This document shows, in pieces, positions 26,767 to 37,200 of a stretch of DNA of 64,000 nucleotides (the first letter of the stretch is position 1; each line of letters begins with the position of its first letter). The translations under genes and the position numbers were made by a program. Source of the DNA: UBA4416 sp036676295 (lineage in GTDB: Bacteria > Bacteroidota > Bacteroidia > B-17B0 > Aurantibacillaceae); NCBI GenBank assembly GCA_036676295.1, contig JAKFDE010000064.1, positions 160,429-224,428 of the forward strand, written 5' to 3'. The notes under the pieces were generated by a model. The model searched no databases and had not been told where the DNA came from. It worked only from the letters and a program-made list of their open reading frames with translations.

Positions 26767-27768
26767 CTATTTATTAATGACAAAAGGATGTAAACCAAAT
26801 AATTTGTTTTCTATTTTAAGCATTAACATTTTAAATGGGTTAGATTTGTTTTCTCTCCGGCTCAATATATTTAAACGGTATCTGATTATTTTCTCATACT
26901 GTTTTTTTCTTTCTTCGATGATTGCTTTATCATTAGGATACAAAACGGCAATTTCATCAGCTATTTTTCTTAACGCTTGTTCAAGCTCTGCAATTGAAGA
27001 TCCTTTGTATAATTCTTTTTTCCAATGATATAAAGCTTCCAGATCAATGATGGCTTGGTTAGTTTCTCCTATTAAATGCTCTATGTTTTTCAAACCTTGA
27101 TTATAAAGAGCGTACTCCTTAAAATTTGCAAAGTTCTTTGATAAACCTTTATCATGATGCCTGTAATCTACCAATATTTCCGGTAAATTAGCAACATCTC
27201 CTTTTTCCGAAAACCGCGACCACAGATCAAAATCTTCATACAAATTTCTATCCGGATTATAGTTTCCAACTAATTCTATGGCCGATTTTCTGAACATTAC
27301 AGAACTATGCACAAACGGATTATCAAACATAAGATCAAATTTCAAATCGGCCGAATGACTGGCATGAATATGATATAAAACCTTGTTTGAATTATCCTGA
27401 AATATTTTGGCTCTTGTACCCAATAACAATACATTAGAATATTGCTCTAAATACGCTACTTGTTTTTTAAAACGATCACGATGAGAAATATCATCCTGAT
27501 CTTGACGAGCAATGTATTTACCATTACATAAACCAAGTCCAATATTTAATGTAGCTCCTAACCCCTGGTTTTCCTGATCAATGTACTTGATTCGCGGATC
27601 GGAATAAGAACGAATGATCTCATCTGATCTATCTTTAGAGCCATCATTAATAATAATAAATTCGAAATGAATATACGATTGATCTAAGATACAATCGATG
27701 GCTTCTTTCAAATAATCCTGCCCATTATACACAGGCATCACTACACTTATTAATGGATCGGTATTCAT
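26767..27768 (-). CDS. GT2 glycosyltransferase
   Basis: 333 residues. ISVVMPVYNGQDYLKEAID, FIIINDGSKDRSDEI and ARQDQDDISHRDRFKKQ (DxD position) define the GT-A fold; LYEDFDLWSRFSEKG is the later acidic motif. It resembles the GT2 protein at 22981-24006 in order and spacing of motifs, so the two may be paralogues. Its start is directly adjacent to the stop of the next GT2 gene. Confidence 0.88.
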   Translation of the reverse strand: MNTDPLISVVMPVYNGQDYLKEAIDCILDQSYIHFEFIIINDGSKDRSDEIIRSYSDPRIKYIDQENQGLGATLNIGLGLCNGKYIARQDQDDISHRDRFKKQVAYLEQYSNVLLLGTRAKIFQDNSNKVLYHIHASHSADLKFDLMFDNPFVHSSVMFRKSAIELVGNYNPDRNLYEDFDLWSRFSEKGDVANLPEILVDYRHHDKGLSKNFANFKEYALYNQGLKNIEHLIGETNQAIIDLEALYHWKKELYKGSSIAELEQALRKIADEIAVLYPNDKAIIEERKKQYEKIIRYRLNILSRRENKSNPFKMLMLKIENKLFGLHPFVINK

Positions 27769-28620
27769 TTAACTATTGTATCTGGTTTTAATCCCTAATT
27801 TGTCACTTAGTTTTCTAAAGAATTCATCTGAAGCTGTGGGGATTCCTTTATTTTTTATTTTCTTTAAAAGCTTTTTGAAATCATTTTTTTGCTCTTTATT
27901 TAATCTGAAATTATTTTTTTTGATCCAATTTTTAAAGTCAGAAAATATGGTGTCAAAAATAATCCAACCATCAGAATGAGTAGATCTAATAGATGTCTCA
28001 ACATTGTCGATATACTTAATTAAAGTTTCATTAACAAAAGCAAAATCAGTTTTCGTAGAAACCCTTAACCATAAAGCATAATCCTCAATGGCAATGAATT
28101 TTTTTTCTTCAGGAAACAAAGAAGTATCTAGTAGCAACTGTTTATTAACTAATACCGAACTGCAAATAATTGAGTTCTGAAGCATCAGATCTTTAAGCGT
28201 AACTGTTGAATTACTAAAGTCAGAAAACATTCCTTTATCTTCGCCAAACCTCATTCTGCTAGCATTGGTACAAACTGCTTTTACCTGATATTTTTCGATA
28301 GCCTCAATTTGTTTCTCAATTTTAGTTGGCATCCATTCATCATCACTATCTAAAAAAGCTACCCAATCGCCCTGACTTTGTTTAATTCCTATGTTTCTTG
28401 GAATAGCGGGACCACCATTTATACCGCAATCAATCCATTTAACTTTTGGATCATTGATCGCAATTACTAATTCTTTCGAGTTATCCGTTGAACCATCATC
28501 ACAAACTAATATTTCGGTAACCGGATAAGTTTGCATTAAAACACTGGCAATTGCCTTCACTAAATCGTTAGCACGATTGTAGGTTGGAATAACAACAGAT
28601 ATAGAAACGTGTTTTTGCAA
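27769..28620 (-). CDS. GT2 glycosyltransferase
   Basis: 283 residues. SVVIPTYNRANDLVKAI, LVCDDGSTDNSKEL and VAFLDSDDEWMPTKIEKQ (DSDD) form the metal and UDP-sugar site. The start is decided by the frame: the upstream stop is at 28635 and only a TTG at 28620 lies before the first conserved strand. The region after residue 180 is helical and Lys/Asn-rich. It is a third GT2 in the cluster. Confidence 0.87.
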   Translation of the reverse strand: MQKHVSISVVIPTYNRANDLVKAIASVLMQTYPVTEILVCDDGSTDNSKELVIAINDPKVKWIDCGINGGPAIPRNIGIKQSQGDWVAFLDSDDEWMPTKIEKQIEAIEKYQVKAVCTNASRMRFGEDKGMFSDFSNSTVTLKDLMLQNSIICSSVLVNKQLLLDTSLFPEEKKFIAIEDYALWLRVSTKTDFAFVNETLIKYIDNVETSIRSTHSDGWIIFDTIFSDFKNWIKKNNFRLNKEQKNDFKKLLKKIKNKGIPTASDEFFRKLSDKLGIKTRYNS

Positions 28621-28634
28621 TTGGATTAAATAAA

Positions 28635-29324
28635 CTATTCTCTGCCAATAATTTTTTTGACTATTTTTTTAGCTAACTGCATGATCGTTTCTTTTTCAAT
28701 GATCACTTCAGGTATTTTAGGTCCTGACACAGATAATGTAGGATGTGCCAATTGATTCAAATCGTTTGTTTCTAACGCTTTAAAAGGCTCAGTCCATTCA
28801 AACCCTTGAATAAAATATTCAGGAATATCAACGATTGTTTTGCTGTGTCCCATTCGCAAGGTTTCCAATAAAAATGATTGAATTGGTTTAAAGCTTTGAA
28901 TAGCCGTATTTTTTTTAGGCATGTACAATAAAATTTTCCCATCAAATCTCAGAAAACTGATATGTGCATCAATATTATACAAGTATTCATAATACATTAA
29001 AGGAAATTCAAAATAACCTTTTGGAGCAACTCTAAAAACTTCTGCTAAAAATTTAGGAACATCAGGCACATGTTCTAATACATGAGAACAGATCACATAA
29101 TCAAATTCATTATCCTTAAAAGGAAAAACATCTCCTTTATAAAACACAATTTGCTTATCGGTCACTAATTTATCTGCATGTCCAAATTGTTTTTCGTATT
29201 CGGCTTCATCATCAAAATCCATTTCCAACAACACATCCGAACGATGAAACGGTGTGGAACCAGGACCTATTTCTAAAACTCTATCCGTTGATTTTATGTT
29301 GGTTATTCTTTCAGGGAAAAACAT
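28635..29324 (-). CDS. Class I SAM-dependent methyltransferase (Methyltransf_11-like)
   Basis: 229 residues. RVLEIGPGSTPFHRSDVLLEMD gives motif I and the acidic strand-2 end; FPFKDNEFDYVICSHVLEHVPD is the motif II-post II block seen in SAM methyltransferases of glycan clusters. It immediately follows the Wzt gene (1 base). Wzt-dependent O-polysaccharides are often capped by methyl groups that Wzt recognises, so this is a candidate terminal methyltransferase. That link is inference. Confidence 0.85.
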   Translation of the reverse strand: MFFPERITNIKSTDRVLEIGPGSTPFHRSDVLLEMDFDDEAEYEKQFGHADKLVTDKQIVFYKGDVFPFKDNEFDYVICSHVLEHVPDVPKFLAEVFRVAPKGYFEFPLMYYEYLYNIDAHISFLRFDGKILLYMPKKNTAIQSFKPIQSFLLETLRMGHSKTIVDIPEYFIQGFEWTEPFKALETNDLNQLAHPTLSVSGPKIPEVIIEKETIMQLAKKIVKKIIGRE

Positions 29325-29325
29325 A

Positions 29326-30567
29326 CTAACTCAATTTTTTAAATTTAACAGGCATTGGATTTAAGATCAACCCGCTTTGGGTATTCACAATTCTCTTATT
29401 TTGAGAAGTTTCCCCAACATCAGAAATTGAAATACTAACTACATTATCTACATATTGAAAAGCGCGTTGTTCAGATGACAGACCAATTACGATCGAATAA
29501 ACACCGGTTGTTAACATCAGATCTGTATTATCAAACGTCATTTCATATTCTCCGGCCACCAAGTCGTCCGGAGCACTCCAGGACGTTCTGATCGCTTGTT
29601 CGAAAGAAGATACAATACCAAATCCCATAATAAAATGTGGCGTAGGTTTAAGAATTGTAAATACAATTCTTGCTCTCCAATCATCTCCAACAGGAATTTC
29701 AACTAAAGAATTTCCTTTCATGTCTTCAATAAACACGGTATGCGCATAACCATAAGATAGCTCTTGCGGTTGTGGTAATTTAAATTCAGATTGACTGGCT
29801 TCTCCTGATTGCAAATAATGTCCAACAATATCATCGATCTCGCCATAAGAATGCATCGTTCCCTTGTTCAAATACAATCCTTTATTACATAATTTCTGAA
29901 TGGCTTGCATATTGTGGCTTACAAACAAAATAGTTCTTCCCTCTCCCTTACTCACATCATTCATTTTGCCAATACACTTTTTTTGAAAAGCCGCATCACC
30001 AACTGCTAACACTTCATCTACTATTAAGATCTCCGGCTCTAAATGCGCAGCTACTGCAAAAGCCAAACGCACATACATCCCGCTGCTATAACGTTTAACA
30101 GGTGTGTCCAAGAATTTTTCTATTTCACTAAACGCAACGATCTCGTCAAATTTTTTGTCGATCTCATGCTTGCTCATTCCAAGAATAGAGCCATTCAAAT
30201 AAATATTTTCTCTGCCCGATAGATCACCATGAAAACCCGTACCTACTTCTAACAAAGAAGCCATACGGCCGATGTACTCAATTTTACCGGAAGTTGGTGG
30301 AGTAATACGTGATAATATTTTAAGTAAAGTTGATTTACCTGCACCGTTTCTGCCGATCACTCCTACTCTATCTCCCTGGTTAATTTCAAAAGACACATCT
30401 TTCAAAGCCCAAAAATCTTCGGTCTCTTTTTTTCTTACGATGTTTCGTAAATTCTTAGCTCCGTTAATGAGATTACCATACAGGGTATCACTTTGCTGTA
30501 CAGCATTTTTATTAAGTATGTATTGCTTACTTAATCCTTCTACTTTTATAATTGCATTACTACTCAT
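29326..30567 (-). CDS. Polysaccharide ABC exporter ATP-binding protein (Wzt-like)
   Basis: 413 residues. Walker A GRNGAGKST (72-80), signature YSSGMYVRLAFA and Walker B EILIVDEVLAVGD show the ATPase; about 150 further residues from 260 form a Wzt C-terminal-like beta domain that would bind the polymer end. It powers export of a completed polysaccharide across the inner membrane. Its ATG overlaps the permease stop as TAATG, so the pair is coupled. Confidence 0.93.
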   Translation of the reverse strand: MSSNAIIKVEGLSKQYILNKNAVQQSDTLYGNLINGAKNLRNIVRKKETEDFWALKDVSFEINQGDRVGVIGRNGAGKSTLLKILSRITPPTSGKIEYIGRMASLLEVGTGFHGDLSGRENIYLNGSILGMSKHEIDKKFDEIVAFSEIEKFLDTPVKRYSSGMYVRLAFAVAAHLEPEILIVDEVLAVGDAAFQKKCIGKMNDVSKGEGRTILFVSHNMQAIQKLCNKGLYLNKGTMHSYGEIDDIVGHYLQSGEASQSEFKLPQPQELSYGYAHTVFIEDMKGNSLVEIPVGDDWRARIVFTILKPTPHFIMGFGIVSSFEQAIRTSWSAPDDLVAGEYEMTFDNTDLMLTTGVYSIVIGLSSEQRAFQYVDNVVSISISDVGETSQNKRIVNTQSGLILNPMPVKFKKLS

Positions 30568-31460
30568 TAAATGTAATCCACAAAACTACGTTCGAACTTA
30601 AAGAAATATTTTATTCCAATAATTAAAAACAAAAACGATACACAAATCGAAACAATAAAATAGCTCCAATCGTAAATAGCGTTACCGCCAAACAAGGCAT
30701 ACTTAAATCCATCAATAGCGCCAACCATAGGATTTAAACAGAATAACCAGTGTAACCAATTCGGCATTCTTTCTAAATAATAATTAGTAGAAAAAATAAC
30801 CGGAGAAGCGTACATTCCAAATTGTAAAATAACCGGTACAATAAATTTCACATCTCTGAATTTTACATTGATAGTAGCAAAATATAAACCAATCCCAAAA
30901 CCATTAATGATGGTTAGTAAAATAAATAATGGTGCTAATAAAATATGCCAATGTATACTTTGTCCTGCCACAATAAACAATACGATCAAAATAACCAATG
31001 AAATTAAAAAATCCACCAAACACACTAAAATGGTACTGATTGGAATAATGATCTTTGGGAAATAGACTTTTGAAAATAAGTTAGCATTATTGATAATGGA
31101 ATTACTAACATCACTAAAGATGCTTGAAAATAATTGCCACAACAACATTGCTGATGCCACATAAACAAAATTTGTAGCCGTGCTTTCGGCATTGTTTATT
31201 TTACTTGAAATATAACCAAACACTAAAATACTGATGGTTGGTTTTACAAGAGCCCATACAATACCGGCAAAGGCTTGTTTGTACCTAACCAAAAAATCTC
31301 TTTTAGCTAAATTATTTAATAAGCTTTTGTATCTTAAAATTTCTTTAAGAGAGAAGGAAGAACCTAAACCAGCATTAATTATTACCTTATCTTGTTTCAA
31401 TGAAATACTAAAATTAAATCTTTTAAATGATTGAAAAGTTAAAGCCCTAAAGATATTCAC
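30567..31460 (-). CDS. Polysaccharide ABC exporter permease (Wzm-like)
   Basis: 297 residues. Six hydrophobic segments in the ABC-2 permease arrangement (first near residue 65-85), with the cytoplasmic FLVRYKQAFAGIVWALVKPT sequence typical of Wzm/TagG proteins. It is the first gene of the long minus-strand cluster, so a main promoter should lie in 31461-31700, although no clear TAnnTTTG is seen there. Confidence 0.92.
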   Translation of the reverse strand: MNIFRALTFQSFKRFNFSISLKQDKVIINAGLGSSFSLKEILRYKSLLNNLAKRDFLVRYKQAFAGIVWALVKPTISILVFGYISSKINNAESTATNFVYVASAMLLWQLFSSIFSDVSNSIINNANLFSKVYFPKIIIPISTILVCLVDFLISLVILIVLFIVAGQSIHWHILLAPLFILLTIINGFGIGLYFATINVKFRDVKFIVPVILQFGMYASPVIFSTNYYLERMPNWLHWLFCLNPMVGAIDGFKYALFGGNAIYDWSYFIVSICVSFLFLIIGIKYFFKFERSFVDYI

Positions 31461-31690
31461 TTTATTGATTAAATTTTAGAAATATAGTATTTAAAAACAA
31501 AAAAGGTTTTTCATTAATGAAACAAATATTTACGTTTCGATCTGTTTATTATTAATAATATCAAGCTACTAAGGGATTAATTCACTTCGTTCCTTGATCC
31601 CCAGTCTCCCATCGTCAACATCAAATGTGTGGCTGCGCTATTTTTTATTTTCTACAAGCCATTGAAAGCAGAGCTTTCTGTCTTTTCGGA

Positions 31691-31720
31691 AAACAAAAAA
31701 GTCCCGCAATAGCGGGACCT
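31691..31720 (-). terminator. Terminator downstream of the tRNA-Ser gene
   Basis: GTCCCGC (31701-31707) and GCGGGAC (31712-31718) form a 7-bp stem with a 4-nt loop. On the minus strand a T-run follows. It lies 17 bases past the tRNA 3' end. Confidence 0.85.
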
Positions 31721-31736
31721 CATTTGATGCATTCTG

Positions 31737-31823
31737 CGGAGAAGGAGGGATTCGAACCCTCGGTACAGTTACCCGTACGCATGTTTAGCAAACATGTCCT
31801 TTCGGCCACTCAGGCACCTCTCC
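31737..31823 (-). tRNA. tRNA-Ser(GCU)
   Basis: 87-nt class II tRNA. The acceptor GGAGAGG pairs with CTTCTCC (one G-U), the anticodon loop reads TTTGCTAAA with GCU at 31789-31787, a long variable arm follows (TGCGTACGGG...), and the T-arm has GGTTCGAATCC. Only CA of the CCA end follows discriminator G, so CCA is added after transcription. Confidence 0.95.
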
Positions 31824-31927
31824 AACTCTTATTTAATTTAAGAGAGCGTAAATGTAGGATTTTTTTTAATTTATTAAAACATTAAAAGAAAAATATTTTT
31901 TTCAATCGCTTTTTTAGAAGATCGTTA

Positions 31928-34153
31928 TTACTCAACGATCACTTTTACGATTGTCTGATATTGATTGCTATCAATCGCTTTTACAAAATAAAAACCTTTT
32001 GCAAATAATGAAACATCTATGGACAGTTGTTTGTTATAGGTTTTAGTAGCAAATACTTCTTTTCCTAATAGATCAATAATTTGAAAACGATACTCCTCAA
32101 AAGTGTTATTATCAACCTTAATCGTTAATAGATCAGATGCAGGATTTGGATACACGGAAACAAAAGAACTTAAATCCAATTCTTCTATCCCAACATTATT
32201 CACATTGGCCGAATTAAAAAAAGCTAATCCTCCAGCATGATTTCCAATAAACAGATCTCGTTTACCATCATTGGTAATATCTTCAAAAGCCACAGCACAA
32301 CGGGTTCCTTCATTAATTAAGTATAAATTTGTGTCCACGCGATTAAATGTTCCTGTTAAATTTCCATCAATGTTATCGTATAAATAAATATTACCTATTT
32401 CACTTCCTACTAATAGTTTTGTAGTACCCGCATTATCAAACAAATAAGGCACACTATAACCCGTGATATAACCAAATTGTTTTACATCAACGCCACCAAA
32501 AGAAGAAGTTAGTAAGCCAAATAACGGTGCAGAAGCCGTTCCTGCATTTCTATAGTGAGATAATTTTCCATTTTGCCCGCCAATCACCAATTCCAGCAAA
32601 CCATCTTTATTCACATCATATAATTGCGGGTAAGCAAAATTCCCCACATCTATACTTTGATAATTAGCTACGTGATTAGCAAAAACTGCGGGATTCCCCA
32701 CCCCTGCGGTGTTTTCAAAATAATGTAAACTTCCGTTATTTTCTCCAATTAATAGATCCTTGTCGCCATCCCCATCCAAATCGCCAAAGGTTGGGGCCAT
32801 CGAATATATATTATAGGTAGAAAACGATTGATAATCTTTGGTTATTAAAGAAAAAGAAGGTGCTGTTGATGTGCCAATATTTCTATAATAAGCTAATTTA
32901 GATTTGTTTGTATTTACAGTATAATAACCTAAATCACCCACAATTAGATCTTGTTTACCATCAGCATCGGCATCAAACAAAACCGGGTAAGCTCCCTCTC
33001 CCAATTCGATCATGCCTTCCTGTAAGAAATTCTTTTTCTGAAATACAAAATCAACGGTAGCCGTACTGGCGGCATTTTTATAGAACCACACACTTTCGTA
33101 GTTTTCCGAACCAGAAACCGTATTTGGACTGGCAAGTAAATCCTTAAATCCGTCATTATCCACATCCAAATAGTAGGTGCATGGATAAGTGTTCATTTTA
33201 ACGATCGTCGTATTTGCTTTATTAGGATAATTAGGGTACGTATGGGTTGTATCTCCTATATGAGCATTTGATGAACTGCCCACGTTTTCTACAAAAAATA
33301 CCTGATTACAAGAAATATCTCCTAAGATCAAATCCTGATCGCCGTCTCCGTTTCTATCAAAACACATGATACAAGAACCGGCATGTGCTGTTTTATTACC
33401 ATATTTATTCCCATTAATAGCCTCATTGAATAATTTAGGATATGGGCATTGACTCATGTACACTTCGCAATTACTTTCCTGCATATCACCCCAACAATCG
33501 TCTACCATATCAAACACCAAACTATCAGCAATTCCATATAACTCCTTGCTCATATTTTTATGAAATTCCATTTTTACCCCAAAAACGGAGTAGGTTAAAA
33601 TGTCCAGATCCCCATCCCCATCAATATCTGCTATTCCGGGTAAAGCCACAGCATTGCTGTAGATATTAGAAATATTTGGTGTACCGGTAGGATTATAATC
33701 GCTTAAAAGCAAAGGTTTTTCGAGAGTTAAAGTAAGATTGGCGCCAACACTTTGATTTTTAAAAACTTTGATACCACCAACGGTAGACGTAAACAAATCA
33801 GCCTTCCCATCATTATTGTAATCAAAAAACATAGCCCAATCACTCACTTTTGGCATTTGACTTTCGTATTCAGGAGCATGTTTGTATTTAGAAACCCCAA
33901 AAGTACCTACATTTAGAAAAACACGCAGTTTTCCGCCAGAACCGCTTACTTTATCGTAGGCAACAATGTCTTCTTTGCCATCATTATTCAGATCAATAGC
34001 AGTAAATGAGCTAAAATTAAGCCCCCCTGCCCATGGATTCATTAATTGAACTCCGGATTCAAAAACAGGGATTGTATCTCTATACACATTGGTTTGAGCC
34101 TTTAATTTTAATAAAATGCTGCTAAAAACCAATACTAAAATTAAACGACTCAT
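31928..34153 (-). CDS. Secreted FG-GAP/VCBS repeat protein with T9SS sorting domain
   Basis: 741 residues. A signal peptide ends near residue 20 (KAQ). Many FG-GAP/VCBS repeats carry calcium-binding DxNxDGxxD motifs, e.g. DLNNDGKED, DYNNDGKAD, DIDGDGDLD, DRNGDGDQD, DVDNDGFKD and DLDGDGDKD, which suggest a seven-bladed beta-propeller. Cys-rich segments lie between (CEVYMSQCPYP, CIMC). The C-terminal sorting domain runs VYPNPASD to YQTIVKVIVE. It is probably displayed on the cell surface and may bind ligands or substrate; no catalytic domain is recognised. Confidence 0.9.
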   Translation of the reverse strand: MSRLILVLVFSSILLKLKAQTNVYRDTIPVFESGVQLMNPWAGGLNFSSFTAIDLNNDGKEDIVAYDKVSGSGGKLRVFLNVGTFGVSKYKHAPEYESQMPKVSDWAMFFDYNNDGKADLFTSTVGGIKVFKNQSVGANLTLTLEKPLLLSDYNPTGTPNISNIYSNAVALPGIADIDGDGDLDILTYSVFGVKMEFHKNMSKELYGIADSLVFDMVDDCWGDMQESNCEVYMSQCPYPKLFNEAINGNKYGNKTAHAGSCIMCFDRNGDGDQDLILGDISCNQVFFVENVGSSSNAHIGDTTHTYPNYPNKANTTIVKMNTYPCTYYLDVDNDGFKDLLASPNTVSGSENYESVWFYKNAASTATVDFVFQKKNFLQEGMIELGEGAYPVLFDADADGKQDLIVGDLGYYTVNTNKSKLAYYRNIGTSTAPSFSLITKDYQSFSTYNIYSMAPTFGDLDGDGDKDLLIGENNGSLHYFENTAGVGNPAVFANHVANYQSIDVGNFAYPQLYDVNKDGLLELVIGGQNGKLSHYRNAGTASAPLFGLLTSSFGGVDVKQFGYITGYSVPYLFDNAGTTKLLVGSEIGNIYLYDNIDGNLTGTFNRVDTNLYLINEGTRCAVAFEDITNDGKRDLFIGNHAGGLAFFNSANVNNVGIEELDLSSFVSVYPNPASDLLTIKVDNNTFEEYRFQIIDLLGKEVFATKTYNKQLSIDVSLFAKGFYFVKAIDSNQYQTIVKVIVE

Positions 34154-34221
34154 ATAAGTGCAAAATTACGAATTAAAACATCAAATTTTACTTAACTTCC
34201 TTATTTTCAGCATTAAAATAA

Positions 34222-34253
34222 TTTGCTTTATATAGGCTATACGTATATATTTG
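34222..34253 (+). promoter_or_regulatory. Bacteroidota-type promoter for secDF
   Basis: TTTG at 34222-34225 and TATATTTG at 34246-34253 are spaced by 20 bases. The start codon is 35 bases downstream, leaving a leader of about 28 bases. Confidence 0.65.
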
Positions 34254-34287
34254 CAACCTTAATTTTATTTGAAATAATACCAAATTT

Positions 34288-37200
34288 ATGCAAAACAAAG
34301 GTGCCATTAAAATTTTTGCTATTCTATTAGCTTTAGCCTGTATTTTTTACTTATCGTTCTCATGGGTAACCCGTGGCGTAGAAAATGATGCAAAAGAATA
34401 TGCTGAAGGAATTTCAAGTTCTGCAGGAGTGCAAACTGCTGCTAAAGCTTATGCAAACGGAAATACAACCAAAGAGTTATTTTATGTTGATTCTGTTAAA
34501 ACAAAAGTGTTGGACAGATACTTGGATTCAATCAAAAAACAACCGGTTTACGATTTGTTTATAGCAGATTACACTTACGAAGAGTGTAAAAAACGTGAGA
34601 TCAACTTAGGTTTAGATTTACGTGGTGGTATGAACGTTACGTTAGAAATATCTGTAGCTGATATCTTAAAGAACTTATCTAATGCTAATCCTGATGCGGC
34701 TTTCAATAAGTCTATCAAAGATGCGCAAGATAATATGGGTAAAGGAAACAACGATGATTTCTTAACTTTATTTGAGAAAAAATATAAAATAAATGCACCG
34801 GCAGGACGTTTAGCTCCTTTATTTCAAACATTAGAATTAAAAGGTGGTATTGCTTACAATGCTACAAACGAAGAAGTAATTACTTTTATCAGAGCTAAAG
34901 TTGATGAGTCTATTTCTAACTCAGAAAAAACGTTCCGTTCTCGTATCGATCGTTTTGGTGTAGCACAACCTAACATTCAAAAATTAGGGAATACTGGTCG
35001 TATCTTAGTTGAATTACCTGGTGTAAAAGATAAAGAACGCGTACGTGAATTATTACAAGGTACTGCAAACTTAGAGTTTTGGGAAACTTATGAGAATATG
35101 GAAGTAGCTCCATTATTTGAAAAAGCAAACGATAAATTAAAACAAGTTTTATATCCTGATTTTGAAACTAAAAATGATACTGCAACTGTAGCAGCAGATT
35201 CTTTAGCTGCTAAAACAAATTCTGTAGCTGCTACATCAACTACTACAGTAAAAGATTCTTCAAAAGTTTCTGATTCATTATTAGGGTTAAATAAACCGGT
35301 TACTCCTACAAAAGCAGCTCAGGATACAGCTTATGAAAACTTCATGAAGCGTTTCCCTTTATACTCTTTATACTCTCCATTAAAAGCAGCGGTTTATCAA
35401 GATCCTCAATCTAAAGGATACGCTTACATTCCTGGTCCAATGGTTGGTTATGCTTTAAAAGCAGATACAGCTAAAATTGGTGAATACTTACGTAACGAAA
35501 AAGTAAAATCTGTTTTCCCTTCTAAAATTAAATTCATGTGGGGAGCAAAAGCAAATTTACGTGGTGATGAAAAGAATCAAGTAGAAACTTTTGATCTATA
35601 TGCTATTAAAGTAACAGACAGAAGCGGTAAAGCTGCGATGTATGGTGATATCATTTCTGATGCACGTAAAGATTTTGACGCTCAAAGCGGTGGTCACCCA
35701 TACATTAGTATGACCATGACAGGTGATGCAGCTATTAAATGGGCAAAATTAACTAAAGACAATTCTCCTCAAGGTGATAAAAAAGGTCGTTCTATTGCTG
35801 TAGTAATGGATAACATGGTTTATTCTGCACCTACTGTAAATGGAGAAATTAAAGGTGGGCAATCTCAAATCACCGGAAACTTTACAGTTGAAGAAGCTGA
35901 AACATTAGCGGCTGTATTAAGTGCCGGTAAATTACCTGCTCCTGCTCGTATCGTTGAAGAAAGTGTGGTTGGTCCTACTTTAGGTCAGGAAGCCATTGAT
36001 TCAGGTTTAATGTCTACTATGATTGCCTTATTAGTAATATTAGTATTTATGTACATGTATTACAACAAAGCTGGTATGGTAGCTAACGTTGCCTTAATAG
36101 CCAATATGTTCTTTATTATGGGTATCCTTGCCTCTATGACGGCGGTGTTAACCTTACCTGGTATTGCCGGTATCGTATTAACCATCGGTTTGGCGGTAGA
36201 TGCGAATATCCTGATCTTTGAGCGTATTCGTGAGGAATTAGCTCTTGGAAAATCATCTAACCAAGCCATTAAAGAAGGTTTCAAACATGCCATGAGTTCT
36301 ATTATTGACTCCAACGTTACCTTAGCAATCTTAGCGGTTATCTTAATGGTATTTGGTTCTGGTCCTGTTCAAGGATTCGCAACCACATTATTAATTGGTA
36401 TTGGAGCTTCTTTATTCTCAGCAATTTTAATTACTCGTTTAATTTTCGATTGGATGTTGGAACGCAAAATGGAAATTCCATTTGATAACAATGCCACTCG
36501 TAATGCTTTCAAAAATGTAGCGTTTGATTTTGTTGGCCGTCGTAAATTATATTATGCAATTTCTACTGTAATTATTGCTTTAGGCGTTGTATTCTATTTC
36601 AAAAACGGTGGATTTGATCTAGGTGTTGATTTTAAAGGTGGACGTACTTATCAGGTTCGTTTTGAAAAAGAAATGAATACCGAAGATGTGAAACAAGCTT
36701 TAGCAAAAGGTTTTGAATCCGCTCCGGAAATTAAAACTGTTGGTAATGCCAATCAATTAAAGATCACAACTACATTCCGTGTGGCTGATAACTCTCAAAC
36801 AGTTGATACGGAAGTTGAAAAAGTATTAAATGATGGTTTAAGTAAATTAAACACTAAATATGAGATCGTAACTCAACAAAAAGTAGGTCCTACTATCGCT
36901 ACCGATATTTTGTACGGTGCTTATGGAGCTATCTTATTCTCTTGTCTAGTGATGTTTATTTATATCGTTGTACGATTCAAAAAATGGCAATATGGTTTAG
37001 GTGCGGTTGTGGCTTTATTTCATGATGTGTTAGTGGTATTATCATTCTATACCATTTTACATGGTGTGGTTCCTTTCTCTTTAGAGATCGGCCAGGATTT
37101 CATAGCTGCTATCTTAACGGTAATGGGTTACACAATGACTGAAACAGTGGTTGTATTTGACCGTATCCGTGAGCGTTTAGCAGAAAGCGGAAAAGCAGAT

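Noticed and set aside
31625..31885. Open frame of 86 codons with the peptide AEKEGFEPSVQLP
   Set aside because: It is a translation of the reverse strand of the tRNA-Ser gene, a common artefact.
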